From Medicago truncatula (lineage: Eukaryota; Streptophyta; Magnoliopsida; Fabales; Fabaceae): a DNA stretch of 64,000 nt. The position numbers and the translations under genes were made by a program. Below, piece after piece: positions 33,816 through 46,189 of the stretch. A model generated the notes under the pieces. The model was not told the DNA's origin, searched no databases, and saw nothing but the letters and a program-made list of their open reading frames with translations. How positions within the stretch are numbered: the stretch's first letter is position 1; each line of letters starts with the position of its first letter. The stretch is from assembly GCF_003473485.1 (NCBI RefSeq), contig NC_053046.1, positions 16,564,001 to 16,628,000 of the forward strand, in the 5' to 3' direction.

Positions 33816-36353
33816 CTTTCTTTTTTAACTTTTACAAAATTGAAATATTGTTGGAGAACAAGAATAAGATTTAAAATGTATATGAAGTTGGAGTTTTTGA
33901 GTTATGACAACACTCGAACTTGACATTAGTCCTTATGTTGAACTAAAGTGAATTTTAAAACAATATCTTTAAAGTTTTGATGATAATAATATATGAACGA
34001 AGTCGTTTTTAGAGTTTTACGAGTCTTAGATATAATGTGAGAAAAGGGGGCTCTTATATACTTCATAAATTTTTTTAATGCATTGTTGTGTTTTTATTAG
34101 CTCTTCATTTCGTTTTTTTTTCTTTCCGCTTTTCACTACAAAATAAATATTTTTTTAGGCAACATCTGAAAATAAATCAGATACTTCATAGACACCAAAA
34201 CAAAATAAAATACCGTATAAGTATAGAACAATAGCACATGTGAAAATCATCCCAATTTCTCGGATAATAAATATCACTAATATTTTTTAATATTAGTGAG
34301 ACACATTATTATTAGGAACAAAGAGCCCAAAAAAACATCACCAATTTTTTCGATAATAATTTTTTTGGCACATTATCATGAACAACCATTTTTTTATAGG
34401 GAGGGTGTACATAGAAATCTTTGTGCTATAAGGTATTATATATAGCAAATCTTGATAAAAGGGCCAAAAACTTTAACAGACTTCAGCCAAACCCTTCATC
34501 ATGTCAATGTTTGGGACGGTTAACTTTGCTATATATACCAAATATTTCTATATACACCCACCACCTTAAAAAAAACAAATTGGTCCCGCTACCGGCATGG
34601 GCCCTAGGCTATCGCACCTCTAACCTATGCTTAGAGTCGGCCCTGTGTATGAAAGAATAATTGGGTACTCTAATGTGTGTTTAAGTGTGCAAGACCATAG
34701 AATTAAATTATGACTTGAAAGACAACTTTTGGTTATGATACATCAAACTCATTGGTACTCAAGAGAAGCATTGGAAACTTCTGAAGACTTATAAGATGAT
34801 ATGAAGATAAGTCAACAAAAAGTCAAAGCTCTGATCAGAATATGTTTTTAAGACTTTGATGAGAACAAGTTTTGATGGATGCGGCTTTAAGGAATTACAT
34901 GTTCTGAAGACACGTCAGCAGTCTTAGTGACTCTGATCAGATTTGTCTTCTTCTGAAGGAATGTTGCTTTCAAGCTCTGATAGTATTGTTTTCCTTCTTC
35001 TAACTACGCGCAGAAACAAACAACTTCAATGACAAAGAGAATGTAAGAGATCATTGGCAAAGAAGCAACGACTCATATAGTACTATTCAATGACATTGTC
35101 CATTAGAGGGAAAGTTTTCAAATCCGATCAAAGCTTCTAAAGTATGAATTTGATGAGTTTCCAATCTTCAAACAACAGCTCTTTCAGCTCTTCTCTATAT
35201 AAGAACCCGAGCAGTTTGAAGAAACTATTTTAAACTACGAATATTTTACAAGTGTCAAAACTCTGTCAAATTCAAAAACACACGAACACTTAAAAAATTC
35301 TTACAAACTTAGTATCTTAGAATTTCTGAATTGTCAAAAGTTTTTTGAACTTAAATCTAGTTTACCACTCTCTGAGTTAACAATTTCTAGATTTTTTTTT
35401 TCTTTCAACAATATGACAACTTGACACCATTTCGATCCACACTCTATATTCTGCCAAACTTAGGCCTTAAAAACCCAAGATAAAAAAACGTCAATTAAAT
35501 ATGTTTTTAGTTCTCCATTATTTATATTTTTTATCCTCTTAAAACATCAACTTGATTATTTTAAAATAGTAATTTGATGGACTTGTTAAATAATCACCTT
35601 ATCTAAGATGCATAGAAAATACTAGTTGATAACAATCTCTTTATTGCTAGTCTTTGTTTTGATCACTTGTAGAATTTAAATCAACGTCATTCTTTTTGCG
35701 TTCTCAAACAGGAGTTACCCCCCTGGTGAAGGATACACCGACCTTCATCAAAAAAATAATAGTTGCAATACTACTAACAACTATTATCATATCATTATCC
35801 TAACTTGATAAAAAAAAGTAAAACTATTATCCTTTCATTTGCCTATTAAAAATATAGTTTCTATCCCATTGTACCGACAAAATTGTCTCTTCATTATTTT
35901 GAGAATCAAAGTCATTTATTTGAACTAAAAAACGTATTATGCAAGCAACGTCGAGTATTCAATTTATTTTCTCTCAAAAAAAATAGTATTCAATCATTTT
36001 TCATGTTATCATATTCATAACTCTGTCGGTGCATATTATCCAGCAAACTAGTTTACAATGAAAATGTTGGAACTTGTCAAAAAAATGAAAATGTAGGAAC
36101 TTTTTCATGCCTGATGTACTACTTTTAAGCCGTTAGATTTTTCAAGTTCTAAATATGACCTAGTCTCTGCATATGCTGTCCTCATTATTATTTTTTTCTT
36201 CTTTATTTTAATCATTTGTATTGCTTTCGGAGAATTACTGAGCAGGCTCAAGAAGGAAAAGGTACTACTATATTATTGTGTATAGGCCCCAAATATATTC
36301 TCATCCGTTGCATTCCGTGTAGTGATATTCCTAAACCATTTTTTCTTTCTCTC
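33816..36353. other. Intergenic; possible LTR remnant and receptor promoter
   Basis: From about 34680 to 35470 the composition and a TATA-like CTATATAAG (35194-35202) recall a retrotransposon LTR, but no ends or target duplication could be fixed. 34570-34650 contains GC-rich sequence resembling an element end. The last several hundred bases before 36354 would hold the promoter and 5' UTR of the TIR-NB-LRR gene; no specific element is identifiable. Confidence 0.3.
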
Positions 36354-39300
36354 ATGGCTTTTCAATCGTTCCCCTCTTCCTTTTCCTCTTCCTCATCCTT
36401 CTCCTACGGATTCAACTATGATGTTTTCCTAAATTTTTGTGGCGATGACACTCGCTTTCATTTTACTGGTAATCTGTACAAAGCTCTATGTGACAAGGGA
36501 ATCCGTGTCTTCATTGATGACAAGGAACTTCAGAGAGGTGACAAAATCACACCATCACTTATCAAGGCAATTGAAGACTCAAGGATTGCAATCCCCGTGT
36601 TTTCTAAGAACTATGCATTTTCCTCGTTTTGTTTGGATGAACTTGTCAACATCATTGATGGCTTCAGTGCAAAAGGTCGGCTAGTTTTGCCTGTTTTCTA
36701 TGACGTGGATCCTTCGCATGTGAGACATCAGATTGGAAGTTATGGTGAAGCTATAGCCATGCATGAAGCAAGGCTTAAACGCGACAAAGAAATGTACATA
36801 GATAATATGGATAGGCTGCAGAAATGGAAGACGGCTCTTAATCAAGCTGCTAACCTCTCCGGTTATCATTTCAATCACGGGTACTCCACTTTACTAATGT
36901 TCCCTTAGTTTATGTATCTCTTTTCTTTATATTCAATATATTTTTCCTTTTGACTAAAATAAAACTTTTACCTTCATCCAATTGTCCTCTGATTGCGATT
37001 GCCGATTGCACCATTTTGGGGTTTTTTTTTCCAATCTTTGTTGGAATTTTTCTTTGCTTATAATCTAAGAAATTAACTTTTAGAGCTTTCACGTGATAGT
37101 ACACTTCTAGGTGGGGTTTAGTATGGGAAAGGGAAGTTCTTTCCCACCATGGAAAAGTAAATTTTAACTATTAGATAAATGAGAAACATTAATCTTATCA
37201 TAGTCACTCCACACTGTATTTTTTAATTTTTTCTCTATCTTCAACCATGAAACAAACCCAGAAAAAAAAATATATTTCCTCCATGTATCACAAGAAAAAA
37301 TTAACATACAATTCAAGCCACACAGGAATCAAAGCCATGCAACTATTTTGGGCTTCTCTTTCACCGAAGCCTCTATTTCAATTGGTTTTTTTTCCTCATG
37401 AATTAATCGTTTATTTGTTATCATGGTTGGTTTTTAAAAATCTGTATATCTTTAGCTTTGATTTTTTTGACATATTTTGGGTTTTGTTTTCCTTCATGTT
37501 TAATCATATCACCATGAATAGTATTTGGATCTGATTTTTTTATTCTTTATTTTATCATTTAGATCTTCATCCGTGAATGCATTTCTTATTTATACAAGAT
37601 TATATTTTAAACCGAGTCTGAAAAAGAGAAAAGTGAAAATGATTTTGGTTATGAAAATAGTTGAAATAAATGAATCAATTTGAAACCCAATATTCAATTT
37701 GAATTGTGCAACACGTTGTTAAACAAAAGAAAGAGGTGGAAGCAAAAAAAAAGGGTGTCCCAAATTCGGGAATGAAAATGAGAGGATACACGTTGTTGAA
37801 GATGAATTGTAGAGGTTGAAGATAAAGTGACAAAAATAAAAAAAAATATAATGTGGAGAGACTACGATAAGATCGATGTTCTTAATTTATCTAATGGTTA
37901 AAATTTACTTTCCCATGGTGGAAAAGAACTTCATATTCCCATACTAAACCCCACCAGACTTCTAGTGGTAATACCCTTGACAAATAACTTTTGAGTTTCC
38001 ACGTGATAGTAAATTGAGAAATGATATTTGTACAACCATTTCTTAACAACTTTTGTGACAACTTTCTCTTTCATACTCACATTATATTTTTACTTTCTTT
38101 CTCTATTGCTTTGGTTTTTGTGCCAACACATACTTTTCTTTGTAAAAATATGGTTGTCAATGTGGTTGTCAACCAAATTGATATTCAAATAACATTGCTC
38201 TAGTAAATTAGAGCAATTTCTCATGTGTGTATATTGGTAGTTAGTGTACAGTCAGCACGTGCTGATGTGTCCATATATGCCAAATCAGCAAGAAATTCAT
38301 TAAAATGATTTTTTTAAAAACATACAATAATTTTGTAAGGGTATGTTTTAGAAAGAAAAAAAATATTATAGGAATCAAAATCCAAATTCACTATATTTAC
38401 AAGAACCAAATATAGGTTCTAGCTCGGTTGGTAGAAATAATGTAGAGATTTTAGTAAAATTTATTTTAACTCTTCGAAGATTACTACTCATCTTCATTGA
38501 CTTTATCTATTTTCACATTCCTTTGATAATATATGAGAAATGTTGTTTTCAGCGACAGGTTTTATCGTGAATCATCCCGAAAGATTGGAAAAAAAAAACT
38601 CCTTAATTTTTGGAACTGAATTGCATGGTTGGTGGGGCCTTTATTATTTTTTTGTTAGTATTATAATTTGCCGTTCGCGATCAATTTGCTGGAAGTTTTA
38701 TCGTGATGTTTAGCATCACTATATATTGATCGTGTCACAATATTCATTGCTTTTATCATGCATCAAATTTTGGTTGAAAAGAAGACCATAAGAAATTATT
38801 TTTCTTCTTTAATTTGAATAGGTTAGTTTTTTATAACCTTAAAAGAATTTGAATTGTTTTGGTCAACAGAAGAGAAAGAACTAGAATTGTAATAACCTTA
38901 TCATAATATGAATGTGACTATGGTGCAATTTCTTGAACATATTTGATTGTGTAGGAATGAATATGAACACGAGTTTATTGGAAGGATAATGAAAGAGGTA
39001 GCCAAGAAGATCAACCGTGATCTATTACACGTTGCAGATTATGCCGTTGGATTGGAGTCTCGTTTGCTACAAGTAAATTCACTACTATCTGTTGAATCTA
39101 ATAATGGGGTATATATGGTTGGGATCCATGGAATTGGAGGAATCGGTAAAACAACACTTGCTCGAGCAATTTATAATTTGATTGCTGATCAATTTGAATG
39201 TTTGTGTTTTCTTCATGACGTGAGAGAAAATTCATCTAAACATGGCTTAGAACATCTTCAAGAAAGGCTCCTTTCCAAAACCATTGGATTAGACATTAAG

Positions 39301-42172
39301 TTAGGACATGTTAGTGAAGGAATTCCAATAATAAAACAAAGGCTACAACAAAAAAAGGTTCTTTTGATTCTCGATGATGTTGATGAGCAAAAGCAATTGC
39401 AAGTTATGGTTGGAGAGCCCGATTGGTTTGGTCCTGGAAGTAGAGTCATCATTACCACTCGAGACAAACACTTACTAACAAGTCATGGTATTGATAGAAT
39501 ATATGAAGTGGATGGTTTAAATGGAGAAGAAGCTCTAGAACTATTGAGGTGGAAGACTTTTAAAAATAACAAAGTCGATTCAAGTTTCGAGTACATTTTA
39601 AAATATGTTGTAACTTATGCTTCTGGCCTTCCATTAGCTTTAGAAGTAGTAGGATCTAACTTGTTTGGAAAGAATATAGAAGAATGGAAATCTACATTTG
39701 ATCGATATGAATGGATTCCTGGTAAACGAATTCACAAAATACTTAAAGTAAGTTTTGATAGTTTGGAGGAAGATGAAAAGAGTGTTTTTTTGGACATTGC
39801 TTGTTGCTTCAAAGGATATGATTTGACGGAAGTTGAGTTTATACTTTGTGCTCATTATGGTAAATGCATAAAATACCATATTGGAGTATTGGTTGAAAAA
39901 TCCCTTATAAAGATTAATCAATGGGGTTATGTGACATTGCATCACTTGATTGAGGACATGGGTAAAGAAATTGTCCGAAAAGAATCCCCAAAACATCCTG
40001 GTAAACGCAGTAGGTTGTGGTTTCACGAAGATATAGTTCAAGTTTTAGAAGAAAATATGGTGAGTAAATATGATATACATGGATGATTCAAATTTTTATC
40101 TTTAACCTATATTTAGCCCTTTTTATTATTAGTTTTTCTTATGCTATTGTTTTTATTTTATTTTTTAATTCTTTATGATATGTAATTGGATTAAATATGC
40201 TGTTATAGTCCACGTAAAATCGCAGTCTTTTAAGTTTAGGCCCTAAATAGTTTGTTTTAACTTTTATTCCCTATTTTGAAAAATTTATACAAAATTGATG
40301 CGTTTAGTCCCTCAAAATAGTTCTCAAAAAGCAAAATAGAGACTAAACTTAAAAGATCTTAATTTCATAGAGACTAAAAATATATATAGCATAATTCTAT
40401 GTAATTTTCTCTAAAGCAGTGTTTTGATTGATTTGTGCTTTTTTTATGTTTAAAAGGGAACAACAGAGATTGAAATTGTATATCTAGATTTCCCATTATT
40501 TGAAGAAGTGGTTGAATGGAAAGGTGATGAGTTCAAGAAGATGATAAACCTCAAAACACTTATTATTAAGAATGGTCACTTTTCCAAAGGACCAAAACAT
40601 CTTCCAAATAGTTTAAGAGTGCTTGAATGGCATAGATATCCTTCACTGAGTATACCTTCCAACTTTTATCAAAAGAAACTTTCCATATGCAAGTTAGGTG
40701 AAAGTTTCTTTACCACATTTGAGTTGCATGGATCATTGAAGGTATGTGTAAATGAGTTCATTTCTCTCGTCTTGTATACCAAAACCATTTTAACATTTAT
40801 CATTGTTCTCATTTTGCAGAAGTTCGTGAATATGAGAGAGTTAAATTTAGACAATTGTAAATATTTGACGCATATATTTGACGTATCTTGTCTCCCAAAT
40901 TTAGAAAAAATTTCATTTCGGCATTGTGAGAATTTAATGACGATTGATAGTTCTGTTGGATTTCTAAATAAACTTAAAATCATAAGAGCTGATGGTTGCT
41001 TAAAACTCATGAGTTTTCCACCAATGGAATTGACTTCTCTTCAACGGTTAGAACTTTCATTTTGTGATAGTCTCGAATGTTTTCCTGAAATTTTAGGAGA
41101 GATGGAAAATATAACAGAGATAGTCTTGGAGGGAACTTCCATAGAAGAATTGTCATACTCATTTCAAAATCTCACGGGGCTTCGGAAATTACAAATACGC
41201 AGGAGTGGAGTACTTAGATTACCAAGTAACATTCTCATGATGCCAAAATTGTCATATATACTTGTGGAGGGTATTCTATTATTGCCAAACAAGAATGATA
41301 ATTTGAGTTCCTCGACGTCTTCAAACGTTGAAATTCTTCGACTCCCAAATTGCAACTTGTCAGATGAATTTCTCCAAACAAGTCTCGCATGGTTTGCTAA
41401 TGTCATACATTTAGACCTATCGAGGAATAGTTTCACAATACTTCCAGAATTTATCAAAGAATGCCACTTTTTGATTACGCTTAATTTGAATGACTGCACA
41501 TGTCTTCGAGAAATTAGAGGGATTCCTCCAAATTTAAAACGTTTGTCTGCATTGCAATGTGAATCTTTGTCTTCCTCATGCAGAAGCATGCTACTGAATC
41601 AGGTTTTCTTTTCTTCTTTGAGGATTATTTGACTTATCATTTCATAGCATATTGAACTTAGATCATTCTAATTAAACATGTGAATTATTTACGACTAACA
41701 GGAATTGCATGAAGCTGGAAGTACAGATTTTTGTTTGCCAGGAACCTCACCGATTCCAGAGTGGTTTCAACACCAAACTAGAGGATCTTCAATTTCATTT
41801 TGGTTTCGTAACAACGTTCCTTCTGTATCTCTCTTTGTTGCTTTAAAACCAATGCGTAACGAGTGCATCAACTATGGATTTCTTCCTTTAGCAACAATCA
41901 ATTTGACCATCAATGGCCATAAATTTGATCTTCGTTGTCCGCCTGATGGTATTCGTCTCATGATGTCGTTGGGTCATACATATTTATCTGATATGCAACT
42001 ACACGAAATGGATCTCGAATCTAAATTGGAAGAAGAACTTTTGAGAAATGAATGGGTCCATGTAGAGGTTTTGTTTAAGCATCAAATGAAGAAAACACTC
42101 CTTATAGAAAGTGGAATTCACTTATTCAAGCAGAAAAGTAGCATGGAGGATATCCAATTTAATAATCCTTAG
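36354..42172 (+). CDS. TIR-NB-LRR disease-resistance protein with C-JID domain
   Basis: Five exons join in phase: 36354-36880, 38955-40059, 40457-40741, 40820-41602 and 41702-42172, giving 1056 aa. Exon 1 is the TIR domain (from YDVFLNFCGDDTR, residue 22, to about 165). Exon 2 is the NB-ARC: P-loop GIHGIGGIGKTT (232-243), kinase-2 LILDDVDE (313-320), RNBS-B GSRVIITTRDKHLL (337-350) and GLPL (400-403). The usual MHD-type LHD is LHH here (504-506). Exons 3 and 4 carry leucine-rich repeats. Exon 5 is the post-LRR jelly-roll domain (LPGTSPIPEWFQHQTRGSSI). Proteins of this class sense pathogen effectors and signal through TIR NADase activity. The TIR motif FRGEDTR is changed to FCGDDTR; the SFCLDEL region keeps its glutamate. 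The ATG at 36354 was chosen over an in-frame one at 36216 because it starts the usual short serine-rich leader. Confidence 0.93.
37110..37955. mobile_element. MITE in intron 1 of the TIR-NB-LRR gene
   Basis: Inverted termini of about 120 bp start GGTGGGGTTTAGTATGGGAA and are mirrored at the right end, sharing TTTCCCACCATGGAAAAGTA and further sequence. The 7-bp repeat ACTTCTA occurs at 37103-37109 and again at 37958-37964, two bases after the right terminus. It is probably the target duplication. A stretch containing CACGTGATAGTA also occurs on each side (near 37090 and 38000). No transposase is present. Confidence 0.7.
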
Positions 42173-42624
42173 AGACTCATTTGAGGATATGCAAGTTTTT
42201 GACATAATTTTTGCTTTTGCAATAGCAACAACAATTGTATCCCCTACAGTATAGTATAAGTCTTGAGCAAAATTTTAATCCTTACAGTATAGTATAGCAA
42301 AAATTTTGAGAATCCACAGCAAAAATTTTCACTTTATGTGCCAACATAATTTATTCTAACAACACATACAAATTAAGTTCAACAAAGAAATTATTTTGAA
42401 GGAAATAAATTAACAAACTTTTAACAAAAAACATTGTAAGTTGTAACAATTTAAGTTTGACTTTGTAAGTTGAAGAGATAAAATAACATGGGGTAGAGTC
42501 ATATCGACCCAAACCAGGAGTAAACAAAAATTGTATGCTGCAAAATAAGTGCTTCAAGTTCAAATCCAATTCAAATTTATTCCTTTCATCTTTATTTGTA
42601 GCATTCCAAAATTCAAAAGCTTGC
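42173..42624. other. Convergent 3' intergenic region
   Basis: Only 452 bp separate the stop codons of the converging receptor (+) and transporter (-) genes. The AT-rich sequence presumably holds both 3' UTRs and polyadenylation signals. Short direct repeats of CAGTATAGTATA occur at about 42247-42295. Confidence 0.5.
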
Positions 42625-45506
42625 TTATCTTATGTCCTCTATTTTCACAAAGGTCTTGTATCTATAACGACAAGCACAAAACAAGAACCAACCAAAATTC
42701 AACACTCCCAATCCAGCCACAATGAAATAGAAATACTCCAATTTTCCCTTATTGACATCACTATCCAACCAATCAGGTTCACCTTGTTTTCCACTAAAAC
42801 TATGAATAATGTTCACAATGAAAGTGCTTAAATTACTTGCAACTGCTGTTTGAAGTGAAAGCAAAGAATTACCAATACTTCTCATTTTATCAGGAGATTC
42901 CTTGTTGAAAAACTCAGTATGTCCAACAATAGAAAATGCTTGATTGAATCCAAGAGTTATAAATTGAGGCACTAACCACATTATTGACATTTGTGTAATT
43001 TCATATGATTCTCCTAATGAAGTCGACGAAACCCTTCTTCGTTGTTCGACTAACCCTGCAATTACCATTGTTAAAATTGCGAAAAAATGTCCAAGTCCAA
43101 TCCTTTGAAGGTTTGTTAACCCTCCGTCTTGGTTGGTCATTTTGGTAAGTGTTGGAGAAATGACTTTATCATAGAATGGAATGACTATAGCTATTGTTAG
43201 CATTGTTACTATAATCATCCAACCAGGTGGTATCTCAAAGTTTTGTGTTAGGTGTTTGTCCATTTTCATTGCTTGTGACATTGGAAAGATTGATAATTGA
43301 CCTGTTGGAATGTATGTTATGATGCCTGTTACCCATATTGGCATCATTTTAAGTATGCATTTTAATTCTTCAACTTGTTGGATGCTACAAAGTCTCCAAG
43401 GATTATTGTTTGAACCATCATCATTCAATTCATTCTCCACCATAATAGCTGCTTTGTTTAAACACCTGAAGAAATAAAATTCAAGCATACAATAGGTTGA
43501 TCAATATCACTTCAATATTGAACCGTCAATATATTCCTAAGGGTCTAAGAGCCCTCTAGAAAGGCTTAGGCGCCTTCCAGAAGGGCTCCTGAAGCCTAGG
43601 CGCGCCCTTCCAGAGACGCCGCCTCAGCCAGCTTCTAGAAACATCTAGAATCAAGTAAAAAGACCTAAAGCCCAGCTTGCTTGGAGCTTAAGTCACGCTA
43701 AAACAAGCCCACAAGGGGCTATAGATACCCCCTTGGGATCATTCTCAAGGTATCTCAAACAATCTTAACCCTAGATACAATTATTGTACTCCTGCAAGTA
43801 CAAATATCTTTCTTAATATCTGTCAACTTTGAAATACATGTTATATTACTCACCTGAACTCCTTTGTGAGAGGAAACTTTGGCTCCATATTCTCAATTGG
43901 AGGATCATAGAAAACACCACTTGTGTCCCCTTTATCAGGAATATGAACATGACGCTTGCATTTAGCTGCAACGAAAACTTGAGCAATCCTTGAAAATATA
44001 CTTCCCTCAGGCTCAACATATGCATAAACTTTAGCACCAGCAAAGTAAAACACGATAGCAACGACCATAAACAAACATGGCAAAGCAAAACCAAGAGTCC
44101 AACTAAAAGAGTCTTGGATTTTAACCACGAGTGTCACATTGATTAAAAGAAGCACAGTTTGTATAACATAGTAGAAATTGTAGAAGCTTCTTGTTCCTTG
44201 TCTACCTTCAACTGTTGTCATATCAAATTGGTCGATTGCGAAGGGAATGCTGCATGGATTAATTCCACCTGTGCCTATGGCTAACCAGAAGAAACCTGAA
44301 AGTAATATGCCAAGTTGTAAATTGGTGTGGCCTTTGCATGTACCAAGTTGTTGTTGTTGGAGTGAGCATGGTGATGGATGAAAATGGGGTACCCATGCTG
44401 TTAGCATTATTATTATCATTCCCTGAATAATGTTAACAAATATATGTTACAATCCATATTAGTGTTTTTTTTTGTAGTGGTAGAAGGATCCACAATTTTT
44501 GTAGTAAACAACAAAGCAGACAGTTATATTACTATGAATTAATGGTGTAATAATGTAAATGCTAGGTTGTTGCCCATAAGCAACGCCTTGTATAACTCGA
44601 GTACAATGACAATTAAGAAAAAGCCACTACATCGTTGCTCGGTGTAGTGAAAAATAAGCAAGGTTCCCGCATTTGTGTAAACAAGTTTGGGTAGATAGGC
44701 TAGAAAAGCTAGTTCACGAGTGTAGAGTTCATAACTCCAACTCACACCTCAAAATTTAACGAGTTGGTCGGTGGGACGGGGCTAATTTGAGAAGTTTTTT
44801 TTGTCGAATTTAGCATTTTAGTCAATGTTTGTCAAACCAACTTAAACAGTTCACATAGATTTTCTACTTTAGCGGTTAGCTTAGTGATAAAAGTTTAATC
44901 GTGTAATCTCAAGATACAAAGTTCAAACTTTCTTAAGTAAAGTTGTAAAGTGTTCATTAGTCTCATTTTAATTAACAAAACTTCTCCCTTCCGGTTTTTT
45001 TTTTTTTTTTTTTTTTTTTAATAAAAAAAGTAACATAAATTTTCTAAATATTATTTTTATCCATCAATTCAAACATAATGAAAATGAAATTAAAACATAC
45101 CGCAAGATTAGCAAAGGATGCTATGGCAATTGTGACAAATTTTCCCAGATAAGCATCTGCAATGAATGCACCAATAACTGGCAAACCATTAGAGATAGCA
45201 GACCAAGTGTTTAAAATATTTGCAGCATACACATGATCCATGTTATACACTGTCATCAAGTACACCATGAAATTTGTTTGTATTCCTAATTTTGCCAACT
45301 TTTCAACAGTTTCATTCCCTGCATTGGTTAACATAATTAAAATTAAATGTGTTAATTTAAAATTTTAAACATAACAAATTAGTAATGTTTAGAGAAGTAC
45401 CTAAAATGTATGGCATTGCCTTCCATCCTGGTTTCTTTTGGAGTGTCTTTGGCTTAGATTGAACTAGGCTTTCTTCATCAAGCAGTTTCTTTCGAAGTGA
45501 TGACAT
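42625..45506 (-). CDS. NRT1/PTR family (NPF) transporter, NPF2-like
   Basis: Four exons read in phase on the minus strand: 45401-45506, 45101-45318, 43854-44422 and 42625-43465, giving 577 aa, normal for the family. The N-terminus MSSLRKKLLDEESLVQSKPK precedes GWKAMPYILGNETVEKLAKL, which contains the ExxE[R/K] motif (ETVEK) of proton-coupled transport in TM1. IGTGGINPCSIPFAIDQF is the family's conserved segment after TM4/5. A long hydrophilic loop (CKRHVHIPDKGD onward) precedes the C-terminal half with WMIIVTMLTIAIVIPFYDK and WLVPQFITLGFNQAF. NPF members import nitrate, peptides or other small substrates at a membrane; the NPF2 subgroup includes nitrate-excretion and glucosinolate transporters. 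The exact substrate cannot be read from sequence. The gene converges on the TIR-NB-LRR gene. Confidence 0.93.
43520..43800. repeat. GC-rich insertion in NPF intron 3
   Basis: In otherwise AT-rich intron sequence, this stretch is GC-rich with CTAGAAAGGCTTAGGCGCCT, CCTAGGCGCGCCCTTCCAG and CAAGCCCACAAGGGGCTATA. The last part looks like a promoter/TATA segment of an LTR, so this may be an LTR or TRIM fragment. No target duplication was found. Confidence 0.4.
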
Positions 45507-45596
45507 TGAATTGAGTTTTGTGCTGCAAAATTAAACTACTAATATTTTATTTTTAAAAAAATTATTTGTAATGGAGACTATTTTTTATTAATGTAT

Positions 45597-46189
45597 TGTG
45601 GGGTCCGGCCATTGCCACATGGCCAATAAACATTTGTGATGACAGTAGCAAGGTGCATGATGTACATATGGTGTAGTGTATGACAGACACATGTTGTGGT
45701 GCATGCATTGCAAGAGACACATGGTGTGGTGCATGCATTGCAAGGGACACTTGATGTTTTGCACGAAAACCAAATGACAAGTGTCTTCATGCATGTAAGG
45801 CAACTTTTGCTTGCTTCTCCTGTAAATAGGATCATGATCAAGCATTCACAATACACCACAAGAGAAGAACAACAAAAAGCAAGAGAGGAAGATAGCCTTG
45901 CTCAAGAGAAAAGTGATCCTCATAGAGAGTTTTCTTGTGGGAGAAATAGGGACCCAATTCGTGAGAGTGTTTCTTACAAATTGAGAGATACATTGTAGTG
46001 AGATCCACATAAGGGTGAAGTTGTATTCCCATTATCATTATAGTGGAAGTTTTAAGAGGTCCAAGGGTCCCATAATTTTTCCCTTTCTCACATTGAGAAG
46101 GATTTCCACACTAAAATTCTTTTTTGTTTCCGCTAGTGCCTATTCTGAGTTCACGGAGGATGGAAATTATGCATATATTTCCCAACAAT
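45597..46189. repeat. Possible solo LTR upstream of the NPF gene
   Basis: The segment begins near TGTGGGGTCCGG and ends CCCAACA, with a promoter-like and A-rich leader in between. It lacks a clear 5-bp duplication, so it remains a candidate. It contains two tandem 31-bp copies of a unit with GGTGCATGCATTGCAAG (near 45690 and 45730). Open frames crossing the repeat exist on both strands and are likely artefacts. Confidence 0.35.

Noticed and set aside
38405..38480. Another SINE in receptor intron 1 (GTTCTAGCTCGGTTGGTAG)
   Set aside because: Only an A-box-like motif is seen; no B box or tail at the expected place.
39640..40041. 133-aa and other antisense frames over the receptor gene
   Set aside because: They are shadows of the NB-ARC and LRR exons on the opposite strand.
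45562..45998. Histidine/cysteine-rich small proteins on either strand
   Set aside because: Open frames exist in several registers because of a 31-bp tandem repeat in a probable LTR; no start or domain support.
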